Counted from the stretch's first letter, positions 1 to 5,343 are shown. The stretch is 6,980 nucleotides of DNA from Holophaga sp. (GCA_031292735.1 JARLGP010000091.1:1-6980); one strand, 5' to 3'. A program made the numbers and translations. Notes: generated from the sequence alone by a model not told the origin.

Positions 1-33
1 CGCGAAGACGAACGCGTTGTTCGCTTGGTTCAT
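1..33 (-). CDS. Possible 5' end of an unidentified gene (runs off left edge)
   Basis: On the minus strand an ATG at 33-31 is preceded by AAGGGG (44-39) with a 5-base spacer, a good Shine-Dalgarno placement. The frame stays open to the window edge and gives MNQANNAFVFA. Eleven residues are too few to name a family; the run NAFVFA could be the start of a hydrophobic segment, but that is a guess. The gene would lie downstream of, and in the same direction as, the LysR gene, separated by about 300 bases, so it probably has its own promoter rather than being tightly co-transcribed. It could also be a chance ATG with a fortuitous purine run. Confidence 0.4.
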   Translation of the reverse strand, partial: MNQANNAFVFA

Positions 34-330
34 TACAGCCCCTTGCGGGACTCAAAGCATTCCCATTCTCTTTATCCGGCTTTCAAAGATGCCCGGGATG
101 ATCGCGGCCTGCCCTTCCGGGCCTGCCCGCTTTCCTTCCGACTGCCACAACCTCGATCGCGGCAGACATTCAGATTACCTGGGGATCACCTGATTGCAAG
201 TACTTTTCTTCGTCAGAAGCACTGGAACCGCGCTTCGCGGCAGCCATGCCATGACGAGATCGCCTTGAGCCACAAGTCAAAGTCCGCGCCATGCGGCAGC
301 CGCACGGGGCCTCATCTTTTTTCTTCAAAC
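34..330. other. Intergenic spacer, about 300 bases, no convincing gene
   Basis: No reading frame here resembles a protein family on either strand; the open plus-strand frame that crosses it is the reverse shadow of the LysR gene. What it holds: a 9-base direct repeat GATCGCGGC at 100-108 and 155-163; a 9-base direct repeat GGCCTGCCC at 106-114 and 120-128; a tandem pair GATTACCTG (173-181) and GATCACCTG (184-192); a small hairpin CCGCG-CTT-CGCGG (228-240); and a hairpin near 286-310 just beyond the LysR stop. On the minus strand it should contain the promoter of the gene starting at 33. TTGAAA is present around 82-87, but there is no good -10 at proper spacing. Confidence 0.6.
286..322. terminator. 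Weak hairpin downstream of the LysR gene, with a T-run on the plus strand
   Basis: TGCGG (292-296) pairs with CCGCA (300-304) around a CAG loop. The stem can be extended outward to 286-310 if one A-C and one G-G mismatch are allowed. Six T's follow on the plus strand at 317-322. On the minus strand the hairpin begins about 20 bases after the LysR stop and is followed only by a weakly T-rich stretch. It may end LysR transcription imperfectly. The T-run points to the plus direction, where no gene is visible to terminate. Confidence 0.3.
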
Positions 331-1242
331 TCAGTAGCGCAGGGTGGGCGGATGGCCGCGGGCCCAGCGGAGGAAGGTCTGGGCCTCGCCGGACAGGCCG
401 CCGCCGCCATGGATCCAGGAAAAGGTCCGCTGGATGGTCAGGTCCGGCAGGGGGATCACCTCCAGTTCCTGGTGCATGAGCTCCCGCTGGATGCTCCACC
501 GGGACAGGAACCCGATGCCCAGCCCGGCCAGGACGCTGGTCTTGATGGCCTCGGTGTCGGACAGCACCAGGTCCCCTTCCCGGGGCCCGCGCCGCAGGTG
601 CACCCGCTGGAAGGCCCGCTCCACCACCGCCCGGGTGCCGGAGCCCTCCTCCCGCCAGATGAGCGCCGCCTGGGCCAGTCCGGCGCAGGAACGGATGGCC
701 GCCAGATGGGCCGGACCGTCGGTGGAGCGCACCGCCACCAGTTCGTCCTGCAGGAAGGGGTCCATGGAGACGCCGGGGGCCCGGGCCAGGCCCTCCGCCA
801 TGCCCACCGGAACCCGGCCTTCCCGCACCCAGGCCAGCACCTCCTCGGTATTGCCCACCTCCAGGCGCAGGCTGCGCGGCGAGCGCTGGTCCAGGTAGCC
901 CCGGAACAAAAGGGGCATGATATGGGCGGCGATGGTGGTGCTGGCCGCCAGGTGCAGCTCGCCCCCGGCCCGGCCTTCCTGGGCCGCATGGGCCCCGGCT
1001 TCCTCCAGCAGGTCGTGGATCCGCCGGGCATAGCCCAGCAGGTCGCTGCCGGCCTCGGTGAGCCGCATGCCGCCGGCGTGCCGGGTGAACAGGGGCTTGC
1101 CGGCCTGGGCCTCCAGCAGGCGCACCTGCGCGGTCACCGCCGGCTGGGACAGGTTCAGGTGCCGGGCGGCGCCGGAAATCTGCCCCACGTCGGCCACCAC
1201 CCGGAAGGTTTCGAGGCGGCGGGGATCCAGGCAGGAGGTCAT
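331..1242 (-). CDS. LysR-family transcriptional regulator (YeiE-like), divergent from the YeiH exporter
   Basis: A 303-residue protein of normal LysR length (usually 290-320). The N-terminal winged helix-turn-helix covers about residues 5-65; the recognition region reads ISGAARHLNLSQPAVTAQVR (22-41), followed by the linker helix. The effector-binding domain starts near 94, with STTIAAHIMP (101-110) corresponding to the usual start of its first lobe and REEGSGTR (197-204) typical of the YeiE/CysB/CbbR-like branch, where this loop lies near the ligand pocket. It most likely senses a small anion or sulfur metabolite and controls the divergent exporter and itself; this is inferred from gene arrangement, since enterobacterial yeiE sits the same way beside yeiH. 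The chosen ATG (1242-1240) gives the usual short lead before the helix-turn-helix, although its ribosome binding site is weak. Family assignment is secure; the ligand is not known. Confidence 0.93.
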   Translation of the reverse strand: MTSCLDPRRLETFRVVADVGQISGAARHLNLSQPAVTAQVRLLEAQAGKPLFTRHAGGMRLTEAGSDLLGYARRIHDLLEEAGAHAAQEGRAGGELHLAASTTIAAHIMPLLFRGYLDQRSPRSLRLEVGNTEEVLAWVREGRVPVGMAEGLARAPGVSMDPFLQDELVAVRSTDGPAHLAAIRSCAGLAQAALIWREEGSGTRAVVERAFQRVHLRRGPREGDLVLSDTEAIKTSVLAGLGIGFLSRWSIQRELMHQELEVIPLPDLTIQRTFSWIHGGGGLSGEAQTFLRWARGHPPTLRY

Positions 1243-1265
1243 GGGCAGTCCAGGTATCAGATTTA

Positions 1266-1276
1266 ATTATATTATA
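1266..1276 (-). promoter_or_regulatory. Two overlapping TATAAT -10 elements for the LysR gene
   Basis: Read on the minus strand, TATAAT occurs twice, at 1276-1271 and 1271-1266, sharing one T. Both match the sigma-70 -10 consensus exactly and lie 24-34 bases upstream of the LysR ATG. Sequences 17 bases further upstream (CCTGGT or TCGAAT) do not resemble TTGACA. The promoter may therefore depend on an activator or be weak despite its perfect -10. Confidence 0.5.
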
Positions 1277-1290
1277 TTACCCAATGTGAT
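1276..1290. promoter_or_regulatory. Candidate LysR operator (T-N11-A box)
   Basis: ATTAC (1276-1280), five bases, then GTGAT (1286-1290) form an interrupted dyad with four of five matched pairs. T1277 and A1289 are separated by exactly 11 bases, the classical LysR-family T-N11-A arrangement. The box overlaps the upstream edge of the LysR -10 element, as expected for negative autoregulation, and lies upstream of the divergent exporter gene. The match is short and AT-rich, so chance cannot be excluded. Confidence 0.45.
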
Positions 1291-1294
1291 TCGA

Positions 1295-1304
1295 CCAGGC
1301 CTGG
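1295..1304. repeat. 10-base perfect palindrome CCAGGCCTGG in the divergent region
   Basis: A self-complementary 10-mer halfway between the LysR and exporter start codons. The symmetry does not extend beyond these bases. It could be part of an operator or just a chance GC-rich palindrome. Confidence 0.3.
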
Positions 1305-1330
1305 GTTCTTGGCTGAGAATGGATCTGTTC

Positions 1331-1346
1331 CTAACCTTTGCGTTAG
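1331..1346. promoter_or_regulatory. Inverted repeat CTAAC-N6-GTTAG upstream of the exporter
   Basis: Perfect 5-base arms (1331-1335 and 1342-1346) with a 6-base spacer, centred 48 bases upstream of the exporter ATG at 1387. No convincing -35/-10 pair is visible for the exporter (TTGGCT at 1309-1314 has only TAACCT at the right distance), so activator-dependent transcription through this dyad or the T-N11-A box is plausible. Confidence 0.35.
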
Positions 1347-1386
1347 ATGTCACCTATTTGTTTTTGTGATTACGACAGGATCCCGC

Positions 1387-2376
1387 ATGAACCCAGCCAG
1401 CCCCACCCCTCCCTCCCGGTTCGCCCTGCCGCTGCTGCTGGCCGGCGGCGCGGTGGCCGTCGCGCCCTTCACCTCGGCGGCGGCCGGGCTGCTGCTGGGG
1501 GCCTTTCTGGGGCTGACCCTGGGCAACCCGCGCACCCGGGAGACCCAGGTGTGGACCCGCCGGTTGCTCCCCCTGGCGGTGATCGGCCTGGGGGCGCAGA
1601 TGAACCTCATCGCGGTGGCCAAGGCGGGACTCCATGGCCTGCTGATCACCGCCTTGAGCATCACCCTGGTGCTCAGCCTGGGCCTATGGCTGGCCCGCAG
1701 GTTCAAGGTGGACCGGGACGCCGGGCTGCTGATCGCCGTGGGCACCGCCATCTGCGGCGGCAGCGCCATCGCCGCCGTGGCCCCGGTGGTGCGGGCCCGG
1801 GCCAACCAGGTGTCGGTGGCCCTGGCCACGGTCTTCCTGCTGAACGCCGTGGCCCTGCTGGTCTTTCCGCCGGTCGGCCATGCCCTCGGGCTCAGCCAGG
1901 ACAGCTTCGGCCTGTGGGCCGCCCTGGCCATCCACGACACCAGCTCGGTGGTGGGCGCGGGCCTGGCCTACGGCCCCAGGGCCCTGGAAGTGGCCACCAC
2001 GGTCAAGCTGGCGCGGGCGCTGTGGATCGTGCCGGTCACCCTGTTCATCGGCTACCTGGACGCGCGCCGGCGCCGGAACGAGGGCGACCCGGCGGATACC
2101 GCCGACACCCCGCCGGTGAAGAAGCCCTGGTTCATCGCCGGCTTTTTGGTCATGGCCGGGCTGGTGACCTGGATCCCGGCCCTGCACGTTCCCGGCCACT
2201 GGGTGGCCTTCGCCGCCCAGCGGCTGCTGGTGCTCACCCTGTTCCTCATCGGCGCGGCGCTCAGCCGGAAGGCGCTCAAGGATGTTGGGGTCCGGCCCCT
2301 GCTCCAGGGGCTGGTGTTGTGGGTCGTAATCTGCCTGGCGGGTCTGGTGCTGGTGCGCTTCGGCCTGCTGGCCTAG
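1387..2376 (+). CDS. yeiH: YeiH-family putative sulfate/sulfite exporter, inner-membrane protein
   Basis: A 329-residue integral membrane protein of the YeiH (putative sulfate exporter) family; E. coli YeiH is about 350 residues. I see roughly ten hydrophobic segments, starting with two at about 12-46 and including 61-79, 82-103, 112-134, 142-163, 172-193, 208-224, 247-263, 275-293 and 305-326. Family landmarks are GTAICGGSAIAAVAPV (119-134), AIHDTSSVVGAG (181-192) and KLARALWIVP (207-216). A charged, Pro-rich cytoplasmic-type loop covers 225-247. The start at 1387 is chosen because AGGA (1377-1380) lies 6 bases upstream; an upstream TTG at 1309 would add 26 unrelated residues. It probably exports sulfite, sulfate or a related sulfur anion, inferred from the family name and the divergent LysR partner; biochemical proof for the family is limited. 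Its TAG stop interlocks with that of the convergent oxidoreductase. Confidence 0.92.
   Translation: MNPASPTPPSRFALPLLLAGGAVAVAPFTSAAAGLLLGAFLGLTLGNPRTRETQVWTRRLLPLAVIGLGAQMNLIAVAKAGLHGLLITALSITLVLSLGLWLARRFKVDRDAGLLIAVGTAICGGSAIAAVAPVVRARANQVSVALATVFLLNAVALLVFPPVGHALGLSQDSFGLWAALAIHDTSSVVGAGLAYGPRALEVATTVKLARALWIVPVTLFIGYLDARRRRNEGDPADTADTPPVKKPWFIAGFLVMAGLVTWIPALHVPGHWVAFAAQRLLVLTLFLIGAALSRKALKDVGVRPLLQGLVLWVVICLAGLVLVRFGLLA
2373..2376. other. Interlocked stop codons of two convergent genes (CTAG)
   Basis: The exporter's TAG occupies 2374-2376 and the oxidoreductase's TAG, read on the minus strand, occupies 2375-2373. Both stops are contained in one self-complementary CTAG. No terminator hairpin with a T-run lies between the genes, so each transcript must extend into the other gene as antisense before ending. 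Confidence 0.9.
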
Positions 2377-4049
2377 CAGCCTGACGGCACCGCATGGGCG
2401 CCCTGGCACATGGCGTAGCGCAGGTAGCCCCCCGACAGGTTGCGGACCTTGTAGCCGTGCTGGCTAAGCAGCCGCGCGGCCACGTAGCCGCGCAGGCCGG
2501 CCTGGCAGAACACCAGCAGTTCCTTGTCCTGGGGCAGGTCCTCCAGGCGGTCCCGCAGCTCATCCAGCGGCGCGCACACGGCGCCGGGGATGCTGCCCTG
2601 GGCGTGCTCCTGGAAGGTGCGCACGTCCAGCAGCATCTGGCCCTCGGTCAGCCCGGCCAGCTCCTCCGGCTCCCACAGCTCCACGTCCCCGCGCAGCACG
2701 TTGGCGGCCACGAACCCGGCCATGTTCACCGCGTCCTTGGCGCTGCCGTAGGGCGGCGCGTAGCACAGCTCCAGGTCCTCCAGGTCGAACACGGTGAGGC
2801 CCGCCCGCTGCGCCACGGCGATGACGTCGATGCGCTTGTCCACCCCGGCCTTGCCCACCGCCTGGGCCCCCAGGATGCGCCCGGTCTCCGGATGGAACAG
2901 CAGCTTCAGGCTGATGGCCTGGGCGCCCGGGTAGTAGCCGGCGTGGTCCGCCGGGTAGAGGTAGACCCGGCGGTAGGCCAGGCCCTTGCGCTGCAGCGCC
3001 GCCTCGGACAACCCGGTCATGGCGAAGCTCTGGTCGAACACCTTGCAGATGGCCGTGCCCTGGCTGGCCTTGTAATGGCTGTCCCGGCCGAAGATGACCT
3101 CGGCGGCGATCCGCCCCTGGCGGTTGGCCGGGCCTGCCAGCGGGATCAGCGCGGGCTCGCCGCTGACGAACTCGCGCACTTCCACCGCGTCGCCCACCGC
3201 GTAGATGTTGGGCTGGCTGGTGCGCATCTGGTCGTCCACCAGGATCCCGCCGGTGGCGCCCAGGGCCAGGCCCGCCGCCCGGGCCAGACGGGTCTCCGGA
3301 CGCACGCCCACGCTCAGCACGGCCAGGCCGCAGGGGATCCGGGCGCCGTCATCCAGCACCGCCACCAGGACCTCGCCCTCCGGCTCGAAGGCGGTCACCG
3401 CGCGGCCCAGGCGCAGGTCGATCCCTTGCCGGACCAGCTCCTCCTGGAGCGGGAAGGCCATTTCCGGATCGGCCACGGCCAGCACGTGGGGCAGCTTCTC
3501 CACCAGGGTGACCGGCAGCCCGCGGTGCCGGAGCTGTTCGGCCAGTTCCAGCCCCACGTAGCCCGCCCCGACGATCAGCACGCGCTGCTCGCCGGTCCTG
3601 GCCAGGGCCGCCAGGATGGCGTCGCTGTCCACCAGGTTGCGCAGGGTGAACACCCGCTCGTGGCCGGCGCCGGGGATCCCGGGCCGGATGGCCTCGGCTC
3701 CGGGGCTCAGCACCAGGGCATCGTACGGCTGCCGGGTCTCCTTGCCCGTCTTCAGGTTGCGGGCCACCACCACCTGGGCCTCGGGCTCGATGGCCACCAC
3801 CTCGGTGTTGACCCGCACGTCCAGGTCGAACCGGGCATTGAGGCTCTCGGGGGTCTGCAGCAGCAGCCGGGAGCGCTGCTCGATCACCCCGCCGATGTGG
3901 TAGGGCAGGCCGCAGTTGGCGAACGACACGTGGGGCCCCCGCTCGAACAGCACGATTTCGGAATCTTCCGAAAGCCTTCGGGCCCGGGCGGCAGCACTGG
4001 CGCCGCCGGCGACCCCACCCACAATGACCAGCCGGAGTGAACGAGACAT
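2373..4049 (-). CDS. CoA-disulfide reductase-type flavoprotein fused to a rhodanese domain (persulfide/polysulfide reductase type)
   Basis: A 558-residue soluble flavoprotein. The first part is a pyridine nucleotide-disulfide oxidoreductase: FAD Rossmann motif GGVAGG (11-16), redox motif SFANCGLPYHIGG (42-54) with single catalytic Cys46, NAD(P)H motif GAGYVG (161-166) ending in an acidic VEK (183-185) that favours NADH, second FAD motif NIYAVGDAVE (281-290), and a dimerisation domain with the Tyr-rich stretches 363-375 and 430-434. From about 460 follows a rhodanese domain with the loop CQAGLR (515-520), Cys515 being the persulfide carrier. The lone Cys46 rather than a CxxxxC pair, plus the rhodanese, marks the CoADR-Rhd/Npsr group, which reduces CoA disulfide, CoA persulfide or polysulfide and releases sulfide. 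AAAGGAG (4060-4054) lies 4 bases before the ATG. The protein ends in an unusual Cys (558). Substrate preference cannot be read from sequence. Confidence 0.94.
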   Translation of the reverse strand: MSRSLRLVIVGGVAGGASAAARARRLSEDSEIVLFERGPHVSFANCGLPYHIGGVIEQRSRLLLQTPESLNARFDLDVRVNTEVVAIEPEAQVVVARNLKTGKETRQPYDALVLSPGAEAIRPGIPGAGHERVFTLRNLVDSDAILAALARTGEQRVLIVGAGYVGLELAEQLRHRGLPVTLVEKLPHVLAVADPEMAFPLQEELVRQGIDLRLGRAVTAFEPEGEVLVAVLDDGARIPCGLAVLSVGVRPETRLARAAGLALGATGGILVDDQMRTSQPNIYAVGDAVEVREFVSGEPALIPLAGPANRQGRIAAEVIFGRDSHYKASQGTAICKVFDQSFAMTGLSEAALQRKGLAYRRVYLYPADHAGYYPGAQAISLKLLFHPETGRILGAQAVGKAGVDKRIDVIAVAQRAGLTVFDLEDLELCYAPPYGSAKDAVNMAGFVAANVLRGDVELWEPEELAGLTEGQMLLDVRTFQEHAQGSIPGAVCAPLDELRDRLEDLPQDKELLVFCQAGLRGYVAARLLSQHGYKVRNLSGGYLRYAMCQGAHAVPSGC

Positions 4050-4113
4050 GGGACTCCTTTCAGCATGCTGCTTGGCAAGGCTAGCGCTGACTCATTTTGT
4101 GCGTAGGAAAGCA

Positions 4114-4173
4114 AATCTTGTATGCATGACAATTGCATTGCCCTGGTTCGATATGCTCATTAGATACAAGATT
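4114..4173. repeat. Separated 10-base inverted repeat with arms 50 bases apart
   Basis: AATCTTGTAT at 4114-4123 and its exact reverse complement ATACAAGATT at 4164-4173, with 40 bases between. The centre-to-centre distance is 50 bases, close to five helical turns, so two bound proteins would face the same side of the DNA. The right arm overlaps CAAGATTCTTG (4167-4177). Confidence 0.5.
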
Positions 4174-4180
4174 CTTGAAA

Positions 4181-4199
4181 AGGCAAACATGGCTTGCCT
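4181..4199. repeat. 19-base dyad AGGCAA-N7-TTGCCT
   Basis: Perfect 6-base arms (4181-4186 and 4194-4199) around a 7-base spacer, about 80 bases upstream of the UroD-like start codon and just downstream of the weak promoter proposed for it. The half-site GGCAA also occurs at 4074-4078 and, inverted, at 4138-4142. The size and spacing are typical of an operator for a dimeric regulator. Confidence 0.45.
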
Positions 4200-4219
4200 G
4201 GTTCGGTAATCAAAACACT

Positions 4220-4259
4220 CGGCCCTGCGCCTTTTCCGTTGGAACTCGGGACGGGGCCG
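4220..4259 (+). other. Possible leader hairpin upstream of the UroD-like gene
   Basis: CGGCCC (4220-4225) can pair with GGGCCG (4254-4259), and inside it TTCC (4234-4237) pairs with GGAA (4241-4244) around a GTT loop. The structure ends 6 bases before the ribosome binding site at 4266-4273. I see no match to a known riboswitch; it may simply stabilise the leader. Confidence 0.25.
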
Positions 4260-4280
4260 ACCCACAGGAAGGATGACAAG

Positions 4281-5270
4281 ATGCAGAAATCAACGATGAC
4301 GCATTGGGAGCGCATAGAGGCCGCCGTGGCCGGCCAGGCCCTGGACCGGGTGCCCGTCAGCCTGTGGCGCCACTTCCCGGTGATCGACCTGGACCCGGTC
4401 AAGCTGGCCGAGGCGAGCATCCACTGGCAGAAGACCTACGATTTCGATCTGGTGAAGTTCATGTCGCGGGGCACCTACAGTGTGGAGGATTGGGGCGCGG
4501 TGAGCGCCTACCATGACTCGCCCATCGGCACCCGGGTGATCGCCAAGCCGGGCCTGACCTCCGCCGACGCCTGGCCGCGCCTGGCCAAGCTCAACCCCAA
4601 CGAGGGCGTCCTGGGCGGCGAGGTCAAGGCCCTCAGCCTGACCGCCGAGGCGCTCAAGGGCGAGGTGCCCATCCTCTTCACCCTGTTCAACCCCCTGACC
4701 ACCGCCTACAAGCTGGCCGGGGACCGGCTGTTCGCCGACCTGCGCCGGCATCCCGACCTGGTGGAAGCCGGGCTGGCCATCATCGCCCAGACCACCATCG
4801 ACTTCGCCCGCGCCTGCCTGAAGGCCGGCGCCCACGGGCTGTTCTATTCCACCCAGATGGCCACCTACCGCCTGCTGAACGAAGCGGAGCACCTGCGCTT
4901 CGGCGCCCACTACGACCGCCTGGTGCTGGACGCCCTGGCCGGCGAAGCCAAGTTCACCATGCTGCACCTGCACGGGAACGACGTGATCTTCAACCAGGCC
5001 CTGGACTATCCGGCCAACATGGTCAACTGGCATGACCGCCACACCGAGCTCAACCTGGCCGCCGCCATGAGCCGCTTCCCCGGGCTTCTGGCCGGCGGGA
5101 TCGACCAGGACGCCCTGCCGACCAGTTCCATCGCGGCCATCAAGGCCCAGGTGCGCGACGCCATCGCCCAGACCAAGGGCCGCCGGCTGCTGATCGCCCC
5201 CGGCTGCGTGGTGCCCATCGCCACCCCCGACGCGCACTACCGGGCGGTGCTGGAAGCCGCGGCCGAATAG
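4281..5270 (+). CDS. Uroporphyrinogen decarboxylase-like (UroD/MtaA superfamily) protein, substrate unknown
   Basis: A 329-residue cytosolic protein with the UroD-fold layout: opening helix and strand MTHWERIEAAVAGQALDRVP (6-25), a TIM-barrel middle, and the closing element APGCVVPIATPDAHYRAVLE (306-325) typical of the superfamily. The haem-pathway signature with two Arg around RQAGRY is absent (SLWRHF, 27-32, instead), so true uroporphyrinogen decarboxylation is unlikely. Corrinoid and thiol methyltransferases of this fold bind zinc through His-x-Cys plus a distal Cys; here the matching positions appear to be His229-x-His231 and Cys309, an altered set. A methyl-transfer or other C1 role is possible but unproven. 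The ATG at 4281 is chosen because AGGAAGGA (4266-4273) lies 7 bases upstream; an open frame extends to 4194 without family similarity. No corrinoid protein or other methyltransferase partner is adjacent. Confidence 0.85.
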   Translation: MQKSTMTHWERIEAAVAGQALDRVPVSLWRHFPVIDLDPVKLAEASIHWQKTYDFDLVKFMSRGTYSVEDWGAVSAYHDSPIGTRVIAKPGLTSADAWPRLAKLNPNEGVLGGEVKALSLTAEALKGEVPILFTLFNPLTTAYKLAGDRLFADLRRHPDLVEAGLAIIAQTTIDFARACLKAGAHGLFYSTQMATYRLLNEAEHLRFGAHYDRLVLDALAGEAKFTMLHLHGNDVIFNQALDYPANMVNWHDRHTELNLAAAMSRFPGLLAGGIDQDALPTSSIAAIKAQVRDAIAQTKGRRLLIAPGCVVPIATPDAHYRAVLEAAAE

Positions 5271-5283
5271 CTCCGGACGCACC

Positions 5284-5322
5284 AAGCGGGCCCCGAAACC
5301 TTCACCGGTTCGGGGCCCGCTT
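5284..5322. terminator. Strong hairpin between convergent genes, likely bidirectional terminator
   Basis: A perfect 14-base-pair stem, AAGCGGGCCCCGAA (5284-5297) with TTCGGGGCCCGCTT (5309-5322), plus inner CC/GG pairs. It sits 13 bases after the UroD-like stop and 11 bases before the transporter's stop. Both sides have only short T-runs (CTT), so the GC stem carries most of the strength. Placement between two gene ends supports use in both directions. Confidence 0.8.
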
Positions 5323-5331
5323 CCATGAAAG

Positions 5332-5343
5332 CCTCAGCTGAGG
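5332..5343. repeat. 12-base perfect palindrome over the transporter stop codon
   Basis: CCTCAGCTGAGG at 5332-5343 spans the TGA stop (5336-5334) of the transporter gene. It lies just beyond the 14-base-pair terminator stem and may add a small second hairpin, or be chance. Confidence 0.35.

Larger units (their letters stand above)
4050..4280. promoter_or_regulatory. Divergent control region between the oxidoreductase and UroD-like genes, rich in dyads
   Basis: This 231-base stretch must hold both promoters. It contains palindrome CAGCATGCTG (4061-4070); a 10-base inverted repeat AATCTTGTAT (4114-4123) / ATACAAGATT (4164-4173); ATGCA-N7-TGCAT (4122-4138); CAAGA-T-TCTTG (4167-4177); and AGGCAA-N7-TTGCCT (4181-4199). 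For the oxidoreductase, TTGTCA (4133-4128 on the minus strand) is a plausible -35 but the -10 at 17 bases is poor. For the UroD-like gene, TTGCCC (4138-4143) with TAGATA (4161-4166) is a weak -35/-10 pair at 17 bases. Weak promoters among several dyads suggest regulator control, but no regulator for them is encoded between these two genes. Confidence 0.5.

Noticed and set aside
25..1266. Long plus-strand open frame of 413 codons
   Set aside because: It is antisense to the well-supported LysR gene, has low-complexity Gly/Pro/His/Gln-rich composition typical of the reverse strand of GC-rich genes, and shows no family motif.
1309..1386. Upstream TTG start for the exporter, adding 26 residues
   Set aside because: No ribosome binding site there; the extra residues are not a signal peptide or family extension, and the region carries regulatory dyads instead.
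2394..4040. 548-codon plus-strand open frame opposite the oxidoreductase
   Set aside because: The frame mirrors the real gene's codon positions, giving His/Gln/Gly/Val-rich shadow sequence. The minus-strand product has complete FAD, NADH and rhodanese motifs.
4220..4259. A riboswitch in the UroD-like leader
   Set aside because: Only a simple branched hairpin is visible; I see no conserved core of cobalamin, SAM, or other known classes.
4194..4280. Upstream TTG start for the UroD-like gene, adding 29 residues
   Set aside because: The TTG begins inside the 19-base dyad, lacks a ribosome binding site, and the extension does not look like the family; the ATG at 4281 has a strong site.
4281..5270. 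Calling the UroD-like gene hemE
   Set aside because: The Arg-containing RQAGRY-type signature needed for porphyrinogen binding is missing and no haem genes are nearby.
4290..5285. 331-codon minus-strand open frame opposite the UroD-like gene
   Set aside because: A shadow of GC-skewed codons with Gly/Gln/Val/His-rich composition and no motif; the plus-strand protein has clear family features and a good ribosome binding site.
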